Assembly (NCBI GenBank): GCA_030674185.1
Contig: JAPXFY010000031.1
Location: 44,902,566 to 44,966,565, forward strand
Length of the DNA stretch: 64,000 nt
From: Monoplex corrugatus
Taxonomy: Eukaryota; Mollusca; Gastropoda; Littorinimorpha; Ranellidae
Direction of reading: 5' to 3'
In this document: positions 1-11,440 of the stretch, one piece after another
Numbering within the stretch: position 1 is the first letter of the stretch
Layout: every line of letters begins with the position of its first letter
Position numbers and translations under genes: made by a program
The notes under the pieces: generated by a model
Told to the model about the DNA's origin: nothing
The model's input: the letters and a program-made list of their open reading frames with translations, nothing else
Database searches by the model: none

Positions 1-3000
1 CTTGTTTTTGTAACACAGCCTGACTGATTAGTATTATGTGCGACTGTCTTTGTCTATCTTGTTGTAACGCAACCTGACTGATTAGTATTATGTGCGACTG
101 TCTTTGTCTATCTTGTTGTAACACAGCCTGACTTATTAGTATTATGTGCGACTGTCTTTGTCTATATTGATTTTGTAACACAGCCTGACTGATTAGTATT
201 ATGTGCGACTGTCTTTGTCTATCTTGTTTTTGTAACACAGCCTGACTGATTAGTATTATGTGCGACTGTCTTTGTCTATCTTGTTGTAACGCAACCTGAC
301 TGAATAGTATTATGTGCGACTGTCTTTGTCTATCTTGTTGTAACACAGCCTGCATGATTAGTATTATGTGCGACTGTCTGTGTCTATCTTGTTTTAACGC
401 AACCTGACTGAATAGTATTATGTGCGACTGTCTTTGTCTATCTTGATTTTGTAACACAGCCTGACTGATTAGTATTATGTGCGACTGTCTTTGTCTATCT
501 TGTTTTAACGCAACCTGACTGAATAGTATTATGTGCGACTGTCTTTGTCTATCTTGTTGTAACACAGCCTGACTGATTAGTATTATGTGTGACTGTCTTT
601 GTCTATCTTGTTGTAACGCAACCTGACTGAATAGTATTATGTGCGACTGTCTTTGTCTATCTTGTTGTAACGCAACCTGACTGATTAGTATTATGTGTGA
701 CTGTCTTTGTCTATCTTGATTTTGTAACACAGCCTGATTCTGATTAGTTTATGTGCGATGGTTCTTTGTCTATCTTGATTTGTAACACAGCCTGACTGAT
801 TAGTATTTATGTGCGACTGTCTTTGTCTATCTTGTTGTAACGCAACCTGACTGAATAGTATTATGTGCGACTGTCTTTGTCTATCTTGTTGTAACACAGC
901 CTGACTGATTAGTATTATGTGTGACTGTCTTTGTCTATCTTGTTGTAACACAGCCTGCTGATTAGTATTATGTGCGACTGTCTTTGTCTATCTTGTTGTA
1001 ACGCAACCTGACTGATTAGTATTATGTGTGGACTGTCTTTGTCTATCTTGTTGTAACGCAACCTGACTGAATTAGTATTATGTGTGACTGTCTTTGTCTA
1101 TCTTGTTGTAACACAGCCTGCATGATTAGTATTATGTGCGACTGTCTTTGTCTATCTTGTTGTAACGCAACCTGACTGATTAGTATTATGTGCGACTGTC
1201 TTTGTCTATCTTGTTGTAACACAGCCTGACTGATTAGTATTATGTGCGACTGTCTTTGTCTATCTTGTTGTAACACAGCCTGACTGATTAGTATTATGTG
1301 CGACTGTCTTTGTCTATCTTGATTTTGTAACACAGCCTGACTGATTAGTATTATGTGTGACTGTCTTTGTCTATCTTGATTTTGTAACAGCCTGTATGAA
1401 TTAGTATATTATGTGTGACTGTCTTTGTCTATCTTGATTTTGTAACAGCCTGCATGATTAGTATTATGTGTGACTGTCTTTGTCTATCTTGATTTTGTAA
1501 CACAGCCTGACTGATTAGTATTATGTGTGACTGTCTTTGTCTATCTTGATTTTGTAAACAGCCTGCATGATTAGTATTATGTGTGACTGTCTTTGTCTAT
1601 CTTGATTTTGTAACAGCCTGCATGATTAGTATTATGTGTGACTGTCTTTGTCTATCTTGATTTTGTAACACAGCCTGACTGATTAGTATTATGTGTGACT
1701 GTCTTTGTCTATCTTGATTTGTAACACAGCCTGACTGATTAGTATTATGTGTGACTGTCTTTGTCTATCTTGATTTGTAACACAGCCTGACTGATTAGTA
1801 TTATGTGTGACTGTCTTTGTCTATCTTGTTGTAACGCAACCTGACTGATTAGTATTATGTGCGACTGTCTTTGTCTATCTTGTTGTAACACAGCCTGACT
1901 GATTAGTATTATGTGCGACTGTCTTTGTCTATCTTGTTGTAACACAGCCTGATGATTAGTATTATGTGCGACTGTCTTTGTCTATCTTGTTGTAACGCAC
2001 CTGATGAATTAGTATTATGTGCGACTGTCTTTGTCTATCTTGTTGTAACGCAACCTGACTGAATAGTATTATGTGTGACTGTCTTTGTCTATCTTGTTGT
2101 AACACAGCCTGCATGATTAGTATTATGTGTGACTGTCTTTGTCTATCTTGATTTTGTAACAGCCTGCATGATTAGTATTATGTGCGACTGTCTTTGTCTA
2201 TCTTGTTGTAACGCAACCTGATGAATAGTATTATGTGTGACTGTCTTTGTCTATCTTGTTGTAACACAGCCTGCATGATTAGTATTATGTGTGACTGTCT
2301 TTGTCTATCTTGATTTGTAACAGCCTGCATGATTAGTATTATGTGTGACTGTCTTTGTCTATCTTGTTGTAACATAGCCTGCATGATTAGTATTATGTGT
2401 GACTGTCTTTGTCTATCTTGTTGTAACACAGCCTGCATGATTAGTATTATGTGTGACTGTCTTTGTCTATCTTGTTGTAACATAGCCTGCATGATTAGTA
2501 TTATGTGTGACTGTCTTTGTACTATCTTGATTTTGTAACAGCCTGCATGATTAGTATTATGTGTGACTGTCTTTGTCTATCTTGTTGTAACACAGCCTGC
2601 ATGATTAGTATTATGTGTGACTGTCTTTGTCTATCTTGATTTTGTAACAGCCTGCATGATTAGTATTATGTTTGACTGTCTTTGTCTATCTTGTTGTAAC
2701 ATAGCCTGCATGATTAGTATTATGTGTGACTGTCTTTGTCTATCTTGTTGTAACACAGTCTGCATGATTAGTATTATGTGTGACTGTCTTTGTCTATCTT
2801 GTTGTAACACAGCCTGCATGATTAGTATTATGTGTGACTGTCTTTGTCTATCTTGTTGTAACACAGCCTGCATGATTAGTATTATGTGTGACTGTCTTTG
2901 TCTATCTTGTTGTAACACAGCCTGCATGATTAGTATCATGTGTGACTGTCTTTGTCTATATTGTTGTAACACAGCCTGCATGATTAGTATTATGTGTGAC

Positions 3001-3657
3001 TGTCTTTGTCTATCTTGTTGTAACACAGCCTGCATGATTAGTATTATGTGTGACTGTCTTTGTCTATCTTGTTGTAACACAGCCTGACTGATTAGTATTA
3101 TGTGTGACTGTCTTTGTCTATATTGTTGTAACACAGCCTGCATGATTAGTATTATGTGTGACTGTCTTTGTCTATATTGTTGTAACACAGCCTGCATGAT
3201 TAGTATTATGTGTGACTGTCTTTGTCTATCTTGTTGTAACACAGCCTGCATGATTAGTATTATGTGTGACTGTCTTTGTCTATATTGTTGTAACACAGCC
3301 TGCATGATTAGTATTATGTGTGACTGTCTTTGTCTATCTTGTTGTAACACAGCCTGCATGATTAGTATTATGTGTGACTGTCTTTGTCTATCTTGTTGTA
3401 ACACAGCCTGCATGATTAGTATTATGTGTGACTGTCTTTGTCTATATTGTTGTAACACAGCCTGCATGATTAGTATTATGTGTGACTGTCTTTGTCTATC
3501 TTGATTTTGTAACACAGCCTGCATGATTAGTATTATGTGTGACTGTCTTTGTCTATCTTGATTTTGTAACACAGCCTGACTTATTAGTATTATGTTTGAC
3601 TGTCTTTGTCTATCTTGATTTTGTAACACAGCCTAACTGTTTACAGTATTATGTGTG
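1..3657. repeat. 54-bp minisatellite array
   Basis: Roughly 65 head-to-tail copies of a 54-bp unit whose core reads ATTAGTATTATGTGTGACTG and ends in TTGTAACACAGCCTG. Variants of 51-57 bp replace TTGTTG with TTGATTTTG. Two flavours are visible: CTGACTGATT dominates before about 2.1 kb and CTGCATGATT after it, so the array is homogenised in blocks. Because 54 is 18 codons, both strands stay open for up to 332 codons, giving false cysteine-rich or QDRQRQSH-type peptides. I see no sign that these are genes. The array runs off the left edge of the window. Confidence 0.97.
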
Positions 3658-3659
3658 AC

Positions 3660-4195
3660 GGTCCAACTCAACAATATCTGGAAAGACAGAGGCATACCAA
3701 ACAGCCTGAAAATTAGACTTTTAAAATGTTTGATCTGGTCAGTAATGATCTATGGCTGTGAGGCCTGAACTCTGAGAAAAGCTGATTGCAGAAGAATTGA
3801 GGCAGCAGAGATGTGGTTTCATACGAGACTACTGTGTGTCAAATGGACAGACAAAAGAACTAATGAAAGTGTCTGGGAAGAACTTGATACCACCAGAAAT
3901 GTAGGCCTACTAGCAGACATTGACAAGACTAAAATACATTGGCCATGTGTCACGCAATAAGAACACTGACCTCATGGCAACCATCTTTCAAGGAAAAACA
4001 GGGTCAAAAAGAAAAAAAGGCAGACCTCCAATCTCATACATCAAGAACATAACCAACACCAGTGGTCTAAATATTCAAGAAGTTATCCACAAAGTCAAGT
4101 CAGAGCAGACTGGAGGGAGGTGGTGGTGTCAAAGTGTGCAGCGGCCAACATTGAACCCAGTAACGTCAACAGGTGAGACAGGTGAGACTTGTCAC
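3660..4195 (+). mobile_element. RTE-like LINE family B, 3' end fragment
   Basis: The translation contains RLLKCLIWSVMIYGCEA, then RIEAAEMWF and a C-terminal KKGRPPISYIKNI block, which is the region downstream of the reverse-transcriptase domain in RTE-like LINEs. The frame is broken by a stop after GCEA and by a shift near 3918. The same region recurs at 63313-63795 on the same strand, so these are two copies of one family. No catalytic motif is left in this fragment. It is bounded on both sides by unrelated minisatellites, and no target-site duplication is recognisable. Confidence 0.85.
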
Positions 4196-5560
4196 ACCAT
4201 ACACACACCACAATAATGATTAATATCTGTATACTCTGTAAAACAATACACACATCACAATAATGTCTGTATACTTTGTCATGCCATACACATGCATCAC
4301 AAAGATATCCTTATACTTTGTCACACTATACACAAACCACAATCATATCCCTATACTTTATCACATCATAGTTCATACACAAATCACAGTAAGATCCCTA
4401 TACTTTGTCACACCACACACATAACAATGATATCCCTATACTTTGTCGCACCTTATACACATTACAATGATACCCCTATACTTTGTTATACTTTGTCACA
4501 CCTTACACACACATCACAATATCCCTATAGTTTGTCACATCATACACACATCACAAATGATATCCCTATAATTTGCCACACTGTATACACACCTTCTTAA
4601 TATCCCTATACTTTTCCATATCATGCACACATCACAATAATATTCTTATACTTTGTCACACGATCCATTCACATCACAATATTTTCATATCCCTATACTC
4701 TTGTCACACGATCCATTCACGTCTCAGTAATATCCCTATACTCTGTCACACCATACAAACACATCACAATAACATCCCTATACTTTGTCACACCATACAC
4801 GCATATCCCTATACTCTGTCACACCATACAAACACATCACAATAACATCCCTATACTTTGTCACACCATACACGCATATCCCTATACTTTGTTACACCAT
4901 ACAACACATCACAATAATATCCCTATACTTTGTCACACCATACACGCATATCCCTATACTTTGTTACACCATACAACACATCACAATAATATCCCTATAC
5001 TTTGTCACACCATACACACATCACAATAATATCGCTATACTTTGTTACACCATACAACACATCACAATAATATCCCTATACTTTGTCACACCATACACAC
5101 ATCACAATAATATCGCTATACTTTGTTACACCATACAACACATCACAATAATATCCCTATACTTTGTCACACCGAACACATATCACAATAATATCCCTAT
5201 ACTTTGTCACACCGAACACACATCGCAATAATATCCCTATACTTTGTCACACCGAACACACATCGCAATAATATCCCTATACTTTGTCACACCGAACACA
5301 CAATCGCAATAATATCCCTATACTTTGTCACACCGAACACACATCACAATAATATCCCTATACTTTGTCACACCGAACACACATCACAATAATATCCCTA
5401 TACTTTGTCACACCGAACACAGATCACAATAATATCCCTATACTTTGTCACACCGAACACACATCACAATAATATCCCTATACTTTGTCACACCGAACAC
5501 ACATCGCACTAATAACCCTATACTTTGTCACACCTTACATACATCTCAATATTACGCTTA
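4196..5560. repeat. 40-bp minisatellite array
   Basis: About 33 copies of a 40-bp unit of the form ATATCCCTATACTTTGTCAC plus ACCGAACACACATCACAATA. Units at the left edge (4.2-4.7 kb) are diverged and variable in length. Units at 5.0-5.5 kb are nearly identical, with an alternating higher-order variant (ATCGCTA/ATCCCTA) near 5.0-5.15 kb. Open frames across it are read-through of the repeat. Confidence 0.96.
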
Positions 5561-6229
5561 TACTTAGTCAAACCATACTGTCCCACTGTTCTGGTTGTGT
5601 CATCATAATACAGGTTTCTTTCCCCCTGAAATGGTTATGGTTATGAGGTCAGCCATATCACCTGAGTAAGTGTCATCAGTGAAGTCCATGAAACTATTGC
5701 TAGCTGAACTATGATAGTAATCAGTATACACAGAAGACAACAACCAACACTTACGTAAATCTGAAGAAGATAAAATACTAACAATAATAATGAAAGAAAG
5801 ACAAGTGCTGATCTTTTACTCACATGTTCCAAGGAACGTTCAGCAGCCAGGGCTGCAGCAGGGTCATAGTTAGTCTTGTAGGGACATATGTACACTCATA
5901 AAAAATGAGTGGGGTGAAGTTTCTGCAACAAATATTTTGAATATCAATTATCAGGTACAGACAACCAACACTGCAAATGCTGTATGGAGAAACAACACAA
6001 AAACATATCATAATGCTTCAATCTTTTAGACATTCTAGTGATTCTACAGACAAGTAAAATGTAACAAACCTCACCCATTCCTGATCTAATTATCTTTCTT
6101 TTCTTCAATCTTTTAGACATTCTATAGCCAAGTAAAACGTAACTTACCCCACCTATTCCTGATCTTTTATTTCTTTTCTTTTATCCTGCCTCTTAATGTT
6201 GCTGGGGATGTTGCAGGAAGAAAGAGATG
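5561..6229. other. Non-repetitive spacer with a short tandem duplication
   Basis: This is mostly unique AT-rich DNA. A stretch starting CAATCTTTTAGACATTCTA occurs twice (about 6020-6100 and 6105-6175), an imperfect duplication of about 85 bp. No complete gene is visible. A possible host exon on the minus strand is listed separately. Confidence 0.6.
5824..5900 (-). CDS. Possible host exon (unidentified)
   Basis: On the minus strand an open stretch encoding YKTNYDPAAALAAERSLEH runs straight into a good splice donor, GTGAGT (complement of 5818-5823). The peptide has ordinary composition and is not part of any repeat in the window, so it could be a genuine exon of a host gene. I do not recognise the family. 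The upstream acceptor is not clear, and no neighbouring exon is recognised. Treat this as a weak call. Confidence 0.25.
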
Positions 6230-6309
6230 TCAGTCTGTGGCAAGGTGCAGGGCAAAGCCTGCTATAGGGATGTGAGAAAACGTCCCTAGTGGATGGTTAG
6301 ACATATGAT
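6230..6309. repeat. 65-bp minisatellite, left flank of LINE insertion
   Basis: One unit of the 65-bp repeat (CTATAGGGATGTGAGAAAAC through ATATGATGCACCACTCAACA) lies immediately left of the L2-like fragment. The same array resumes at 6858, so the LINE is embedded in it. Confidence 0.85.
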
Positions 6310-6424
6310 GCACCACTCAACATCTAATAATAATAATAATTACAATATTTATATAGGGCAAAATCTTGCTAAAAATCAAATCTAAGCGCTGAACATACAC
6401 ATATACCCGCATGCACACACATAC

Positions 6425-6493
<69 letters not shown>

Positions 6494-6857
6494 GCTATAG
6501 ATGGGGAAAAAGAAGAAAAGCAATGGAAAATTATAGAAAACATATAATATATACAAACATATATTACAATGTGATTCCACACCGAGTGGAGACAGGCTGC
6601 AGTGGGGGTTGGGTGAGGTCAGGATTTTATGCAGAGGTGAAAAGGTGAGTTTTGAGAGCGGACTTGAAGGAGACAAAAGTAGGTTGCTGACGGACTGAGA
6701 GAGGAAGTTTGTTCCAGGAGAGTGGACCAGAAACAGAGGTCGTGGACCATAGGTATTGAGCTTAGTGCGTGGAAAGCGAAAAGTCAGAGGATCGGAGGCA
6801 GAACGGAGAGTACGTGAGGGAACATAGATCTCAAGTAGGCTTGACAGATAATCGGGG
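6310..6857 (-). mobile_element. L2-like LINE, 5'-truncated 3' end, inserted in a minisatellite
   Basis: Read on the minus strand it encodes the C-terminus RTKLNTYGPR..., followed by LPLSVRQQPTF and the 3' untranslated region with the GCGCT...ATATAAATATTG tail and (ATT)n end. This matches the longer copy at 48057-50689. A (CA)n tract at 6419-6491 sits at the same place as in the other two copies. The frame has lost a segment at FSVSGP, so the protein piece is dead. The truncated 5' end joins repeat sequence at the GGGGGCTACAGGGATG junction. Confidence 0.88.
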
Positions 6858-7735
6858 GCTACAGGGATGTGAGAAAATGCCCCTAGTGATCGGATGGATG
6901 TACTATGCACCATGCAACACTTGCTATAGTGATGTGTGAAAACCCCCTAGAAATCGGTCAAGACATATGATGCACTATGCAACACCTGCTATAGGTATGT
7001 GAGAAAACACTCATAGTGGTCAGTCAGACATATGATGCACTATGCAACACCTGCTATAGGTATGTGAGAAAACACTCATAATGGTCAGTTAGACATATGA
7101 TGCACTATGCAACACCTGCTATAGGTATGTGAGAAAACACTCATAATGGTCAGTCAGACATATGATGCACTATGCAACACCTGCTATAGGTATGTGAGAA
7201 AACACTCATAATGGTCAGTTAGACATATGATGCACTATGCAACACCTGCTATAGGTATGTGAGAAAACACTCATAATGGTCAGTCAGACATATGATGCAC
7301 TATGCAACACCTGCTATAGGTATGTGAGAAAACACTCATAATGGTCAGTCAGACATATGATGCACTATGCAACACCTGCTATAGGTATGTGAGAAAACAC
7401 TCATAATGGTCAGTTAGACATATGATGCACTATGCAACACCTGCTATAGGTATGTGAGAAAACACTCATAGTGGTCAGTTAGACATATGATGCACTATGC
7501 AACACCTGCTATAGGTATGTGAGAAAATACTCATAATGGTCAGTTAGACATATGATGCACTATGCAACACCTGCTATAGGTATGTGAGAAAATACTCATA
7601 ATGGTCAGTTAGACATAATATGCACTATACAACACCTGCTATAGGTATGTGAGAAAATACTCATAATGGTCAGTCAGACATATGATGCACTATGCAACAC
7701 CTGCTATAGGTATGTGAGAAAACGCCCCTAGCTAT
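6858..7735. repeat. 65-bp minisatellite array
   Basis: About 13 copies of a 65-bp unit: GCTATAGGTATGTGAGAAAA, then CACTCATAATGGTCAGTTAG, then ACATATGATGCACTATGCAA and CACCT. The phase is constant (for example CTGCTATAGG at 7051 and 7116). Units closest to the LINE are the most diverged. The array passes directly into the 28-bp array. Confidence 0.96.
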
Positions 7736-8455
7736 AGGGATGTGAGAAAACGCCCCTAGCTATAGGGATGTGAGAAAACGCCCCTAGCTATAGGGATGTG
7801 AGAAAACGCCCCTAGCTATAGGATGTGAGAAAACGCCCCTAGCTATAGGGATGTGAGAAAACGCCCCTAGCTATAGGGATGTGAGAAAACGCCCCTAGCT
7901 ATAGGGATGTGAGAAAACGCCCCTAGCTATAGGGATGTGAGAAAACGCCCCTAGCTATAGGGATGTGAGAAAACGCCCCTAGCTATAGGGATGTGAGAAA
8001 ACGCCCCTAGCTATAGGGATGTGAGAAAACGCCCCTAGCTATAGGGATGTGAGAAAACGCCCCTAGCTATAGGGATGTGAGAAAACGCCCCTAGCTATAG
8101 GGATGTGAGAAAACGCCCCTAGCTATAGGGATGTGAGAAAACGCCCCTAGCTATAGGGATGTGAGAAAACGCCCCTAGCTATAGGGATGTGAGAAAACGC
8201 CCCTAGCTATAGGGATGTGAGAAAACGCCCCTAGCTATAGGGATGTGAGAAAACGCCCCTAGCTATAGGGATGTGAGAAAACGCCCCTAGATAGGGATGT
8301 GAAAAACGCCCCTAGCTATAGGGATGTGAGAAAACGCCCCTAGCTATAGGGATGTGAGAAAACGCCCCTAGCTATAGGGATGTGAGAAAACGCCCCTAGC
8401 TATAGGGATGTGAGAAAACGCCCCTAGCTATAGGGATGTGAGAAAACGCCCTTAG
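7736..8455. repeat. 28-bp minisatellite array, nearly identical copies
   Basis: About 25 copies of a 28-bp unit, AGCTATAGGGATGTGAGAAA plus ACGCCCCT. Only two or three copies carry a deletion (near 7818, 8291 and 8305). The unit equals the first 28 bp of the neighbouring 65-bp unit, and a complete 65-bp-type tail (GGTCAGACATATGATGCACC) reappears at 8461. The short array therefore expanded inside one long unit. Confidence 0.97.
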
Positions 8456-8516
8456 TGGTTGGTCAGACATATGATGCACCACACAACACCTAATCATATA
8501 TATATATACACACACT

Positions 8517-9745
8517 TGGAAAATTCGCCTCAGTATTTGAGCATTCGCTCGCGTTACGAGCAATGGTGTGGTTACGCCACGTGCTTCTCGCTGCTGCATC
8601 CCGCTCTCAGTGTGCGATGTTCTCTCGTAGAGGAAGCATCTCTGCATTCATTTGCGCTTTTCTGTGTTTTTTTGTGGTTCACGTGAAGAAATTTTGTTAC
8701 CCACGATGTCGTCCAAGAAGATGGCTGCTAAGGATAGTGCTGCTAAGAGGAAGAAGGATACAATTTCCATAGAATTGAAGGAGATCATAGGAAAACACAA
8801 GCGTGGTCTACATGTGGCTGATCTCGCCAAGTTGTACAGCTGTACGTATCTGCACTATCCTGAAGAAGAAGGAAGAAATTAAGAAGCTTGATGTGGCCAA
8901 AGAAATTACCATGATTACCAAACAACGTCCAAAACTCCTAGATGTTGAGAAGCTGTTGAAGTGGATCAATGAGAAGCAGTTAAAAGGCGATTCTGAAGGT
9001 ATTACGTGCGCAAAGGTAAAGACGCTGTACATGGACCTTGTCAGGAAAACATCAGGCACGTCATCTGAAGATGAGAAGGCATTTAAGGCAAGCCGGGGAT
9101 GGTTTGAGAAATTTAAAACGAGAACTGGCATACACAGTGTAGTGCGACATGGGGAGGCTGCGAGCTCTGATACAGCTGCTGCAGAGAAATTTGTGCCCGA
9201 GTTCCAAGAACTCATTATTAGTGACGGGTCCATACCCCAGCAAGTTTTAATTGTGATGAGACAGGTCTTTTTTGGAAAAAAATGCCTAAGAGGACCTACA
9301 TCACGGCAGAGGAGAAATCTTTGTCTGGCCACATGCCAATGGAGGATAGGCTTACCCTCTTGCTCTGCACCAATGCAAGTGGAGATTACAAGATCAAGCT
9401 GTTGCTTGTCTACCACCCAGAGAATCCACGAGTTTTCAAGAGATGTAAGGTTCAGAAGAAGCAACTGAATATGATGTGGAAGGCCAATAGCAAAGCCTGG
9501 GTCACACAGGAAGTTTTCATTGAGTGGGTCAATGAAGTTTTTGGCCCCTCAGTGAAGAAATATCTTCAAGAGAAGTTGCCACTCAGGGCCTTGCTTGTGT
9601 TAGATAATGCTCCTGCACATCCTCCAGGGCTTGAAGATGATATGTTCCAAGGAAGAATTTCAATTCATCAAGGTCAAGTTTCTTCCTCCCAACACAACTT
9701 CACTCCTCCAAGTCCAACCCATGAGCCAGCAAGTTATTGCCAACT
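8517..9745 (+). mobile_element. Tigger/pogo transposase, 5' part (pseudogene)
   Basis: A Tc1-mariner/pogo (Tigger) element begins at about 8517 after an (AT)n tract; its outer 5' terminal repeat is missing. The reading frame starts at ATG 8706 (MSSKKMAAKDSAAKRKKD). In order it shows the CENP-B-type N-terminal helix-turn-helix (to about 8890), the Tc5/CENP-B second DNA-binding domain (8930-9160) and the start of the DDE_1 domain. The first catalytic Asp lies at 9255-9257 in CDETGLFWKK and the second at 9603-9605 in LVLDNAPAH. Where the third Asp is expected the sequence reads QPMSQQ (9724-9726), so it is Ser. Frameshifts lie near 8845, 9245 (a missing T in GTTTTAAT) and 9640. Dead copy. The frame is interrupted at TTAA 9746. 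Confidence 0.9.
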
Positions 9746-10802
9746 TTAACTCACTCAGTACGACAGAACGCTATAGCGGTCGTGATGAAAGGCACAGTTC
9801 CATACGACGAAACGCGATAACGGTTTCGATAATTATAATTTTTCGACACTCCCCTTGTGATCTCGCACGCCTAACATAGCCACACTGGTCACTGCAAACG
9901 TGTCAAGGGTCAAGGGGAAAGTTACTTCGTGAGATTCCGTAGCCATACACTCGTTGGGAAACGATTGACTTCGGCACCCCACACGACTGGCTAATCTGCA
10001 TTCGTGTCGAAAATGGCGTCGCAGGCGAGTATGAGTTTTCGAACGAAGTAGATTGCGACGGCGGCGTTTTACTGCTGCTGAAGTGATTGAAGTGCTTCAG
10101 ACTGAAGGATTGGACATCGAGGAGTATGATGAAGATAATGGTGAAAGTGTATCAAGTGATGGAAGCTGCCAGCAACAAGGTACTAACAGTGACCCAGTTT
10201 CAGACAACAGTAAAATGGGAGAGGGAGGTGGGCGAATACGTCACGAGAGACGAGCTGTCAGCGGGCCAAGCACAATGAGTCGCATGTCTGATGGAGTTTT
10301 CATTCACTCTCCCATGCATGACTGGCACAAAGATTTTAGTTTTTCTCCCACTTTGCCTCTGTTCTCTGGCTCTTGTGGCCTGCATGTCCCAGTTCAGTGC
10401 CACGCCCCCTTTGATTTCTTGAATCAGTTTGTGACAGACGACTTTCTAAATTCCATTGTCATAACAGAAGGCATAAGAGAACTGAGTGGCAAGCAGAATG
10501 AGCACTTCTCCTGACCTTCTCACTTTTGACTGTGTTCATGGAGCTGATCAGAGTGTGTGACTGTACGGTGATCCTGACCACACAATTTGGGGGTATTTTC
10601 AACATGGCACATGAAGAAGAAATATTCAAGAAAGAACTTCAATATTTTGGCATGAACTAACCCAGCATGTAAATATTCAGCTCTGAAAGTTTCATTTTTT
10701 CCTTTATGTTTTGTATTTTTTGTGACTTTTTCCCTAACCCTTCAAAATGGGCCGTCCCTGGGGAAACGCAAGGGGAAAAACTCTCCTTCCCGAGTGAGTT
10801 AA
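9746..10802 (+). mobile_element. piggyBac-derived non-autonomous element with TTAA duplication
   Basis: A 1049-bp insert (9750-10798) is flanked by TTAA at 9746-9749 and 10799-10802. Deleting the insert plus one TTAA rejoins the Tigger frame exactly (ANF then KKLYTKAMFQRC), which proves the boundaries. Its ends form a short inverted repeat, CTCACTCAG against CTCACTCGG. It contains one open frame with a piggyBac-like N-terminus and has lost the catalytic part. The TTAA target preference and the protein remnant both point to the piggyBac superfamily. Confidence 0.88.
10053..10514 (+). pseudogene. piggyBac-like transposase N-terminal remnant
   Basis: Open frame of 153 codons beginning RRRRFTAAEVIEVLQTE and passing through an acidic, serine-rich low-complexity region (DIEEYDEDNGESVSSD). 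This is the usual N-terminal layout of piggyBac transposases. After about residue 105, LPLFSGSCGLHVPVQC and FDFLNQFVTDDFLNSIV resemble the start of the DDE_Tnp_1_7 domain. It stops there, so no catalytic Asp is present. An upstream ATG at 10013 opens a different frame that stops at 10049, so the true start is either lost or frameshifted. The family call rests on layout and on the TTAA ends. Confidence 0.65.
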
Positions 10803-11417
10803 GAAGCTGTATACGAAGGCCATGTTTCAGAGGTGTTTTGAGGTGACCAAAAATACAAGCCTGACCCTCAGAGAATTCTGGAAGGATGACTTCAATATCC
10901 TACATTGTTTAAATCTTATTGATAAGGGCTGGGAAGGAGTCGCAGTGAGGACCCTGAATTCTGCATGGCGAAAACTGGTGTGAGAGTGTCCCTGACCGAG
11001 ACTTTGAAGGTTTCCGTCCTGAACCTGTGGACCCGACAGTGCAGCTAGTCGATGAAAATGTCTCTCTGGGGCAAACTTTGGGTCTGGAGATGGATGGTGC
11101 TGATGTAGAGGAGTTAGTGCAGGAGCACAACGAAGAACTTATGACCCACGAACTTCTGGAACTTCACAAGGAGCAGCAGCAAAAGGTGGTAGAAGAGCTT
11201 TTGTCAGGGGAGAAGGAGGTAGGGGAGGATGCCCTCTCTTCCAGTGAGATTAAAGAAGTGTTGATAATGTGGGGAAAAAGCGCAACATTTTGTTGAAAAA
11301 CATCACCCTAATAAACTAGCAGTGTCTGGGTGGTGCATGAACTTATTTAAAGAATGCAATGTCTCTTTTCAGGGGCATCCTAAAACGAAGACAGAAGCAA
11401 GTGTCATAACATAACGA
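10803..11417 (+). mobile_element. Tigger/pogo transposase, middle part
   Basis: Continuation of the Tigger frame after the piggyBac insert: KKLYTKAMFQRCFEVTKNT, LREFWKDDFNILHC and TLNSAWRKL, then the acidic C-terminal region (DVEELVQEHNEEL, ELHKEQQQKVVEEL). These blocks follow the DDE_1 core in Tigger transposases. Frame breaks occur near 10983 and 11289, the latter an extra T in ACATTTTGTTG. At 11417 the frame is interrupted again by the OTU-bearing transposon; the remainder lies at 19232-19640. Confidence 0.88.
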
Positions 11418-11440
11418 GGGGTCCCAGCCAGAAGGTACTA
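11418..11440 (+). repeat. Left terminal inverted repeat of the OTU-DDE transposon
   Basis: It reads GGGGTCCCAGCCAGAAGG followed by TACTA and pairs with 19209-19231. Variants of its inner part, CCAGAAAGTACTA, recur in the subterminal DNA at about 11680 and 18476, with a reverse copy near 11620. These look like repeated transposase-binding sites. Confidence 0.85.

Noticed and set aside
2631..3629. 332-codon minus-strand open frame (QDRQRQSHIILI repeats)
   Set aside because: It is read-through of the 54-bp minisatellite, open only because the period is a multiple of three. No start context, introns or non-repeat sequence.
6382..6913. Poly-Val/Cys open frames across CA/GT tracts (also at 12 kb, 12.8 kb, 47.5 kb, 50.5 kb and 61.7 kb)
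   Set aside because: Dinucleotide repeats always give alternating two-residue peptides; these are not genes.
7736..8455. CRISPR-like array of 28-bp repeats
   Set aside because: The repeats are directly adjacent with no spacers, lie in an animal genome and derive from the neighbouring 65-bp minisatellite.
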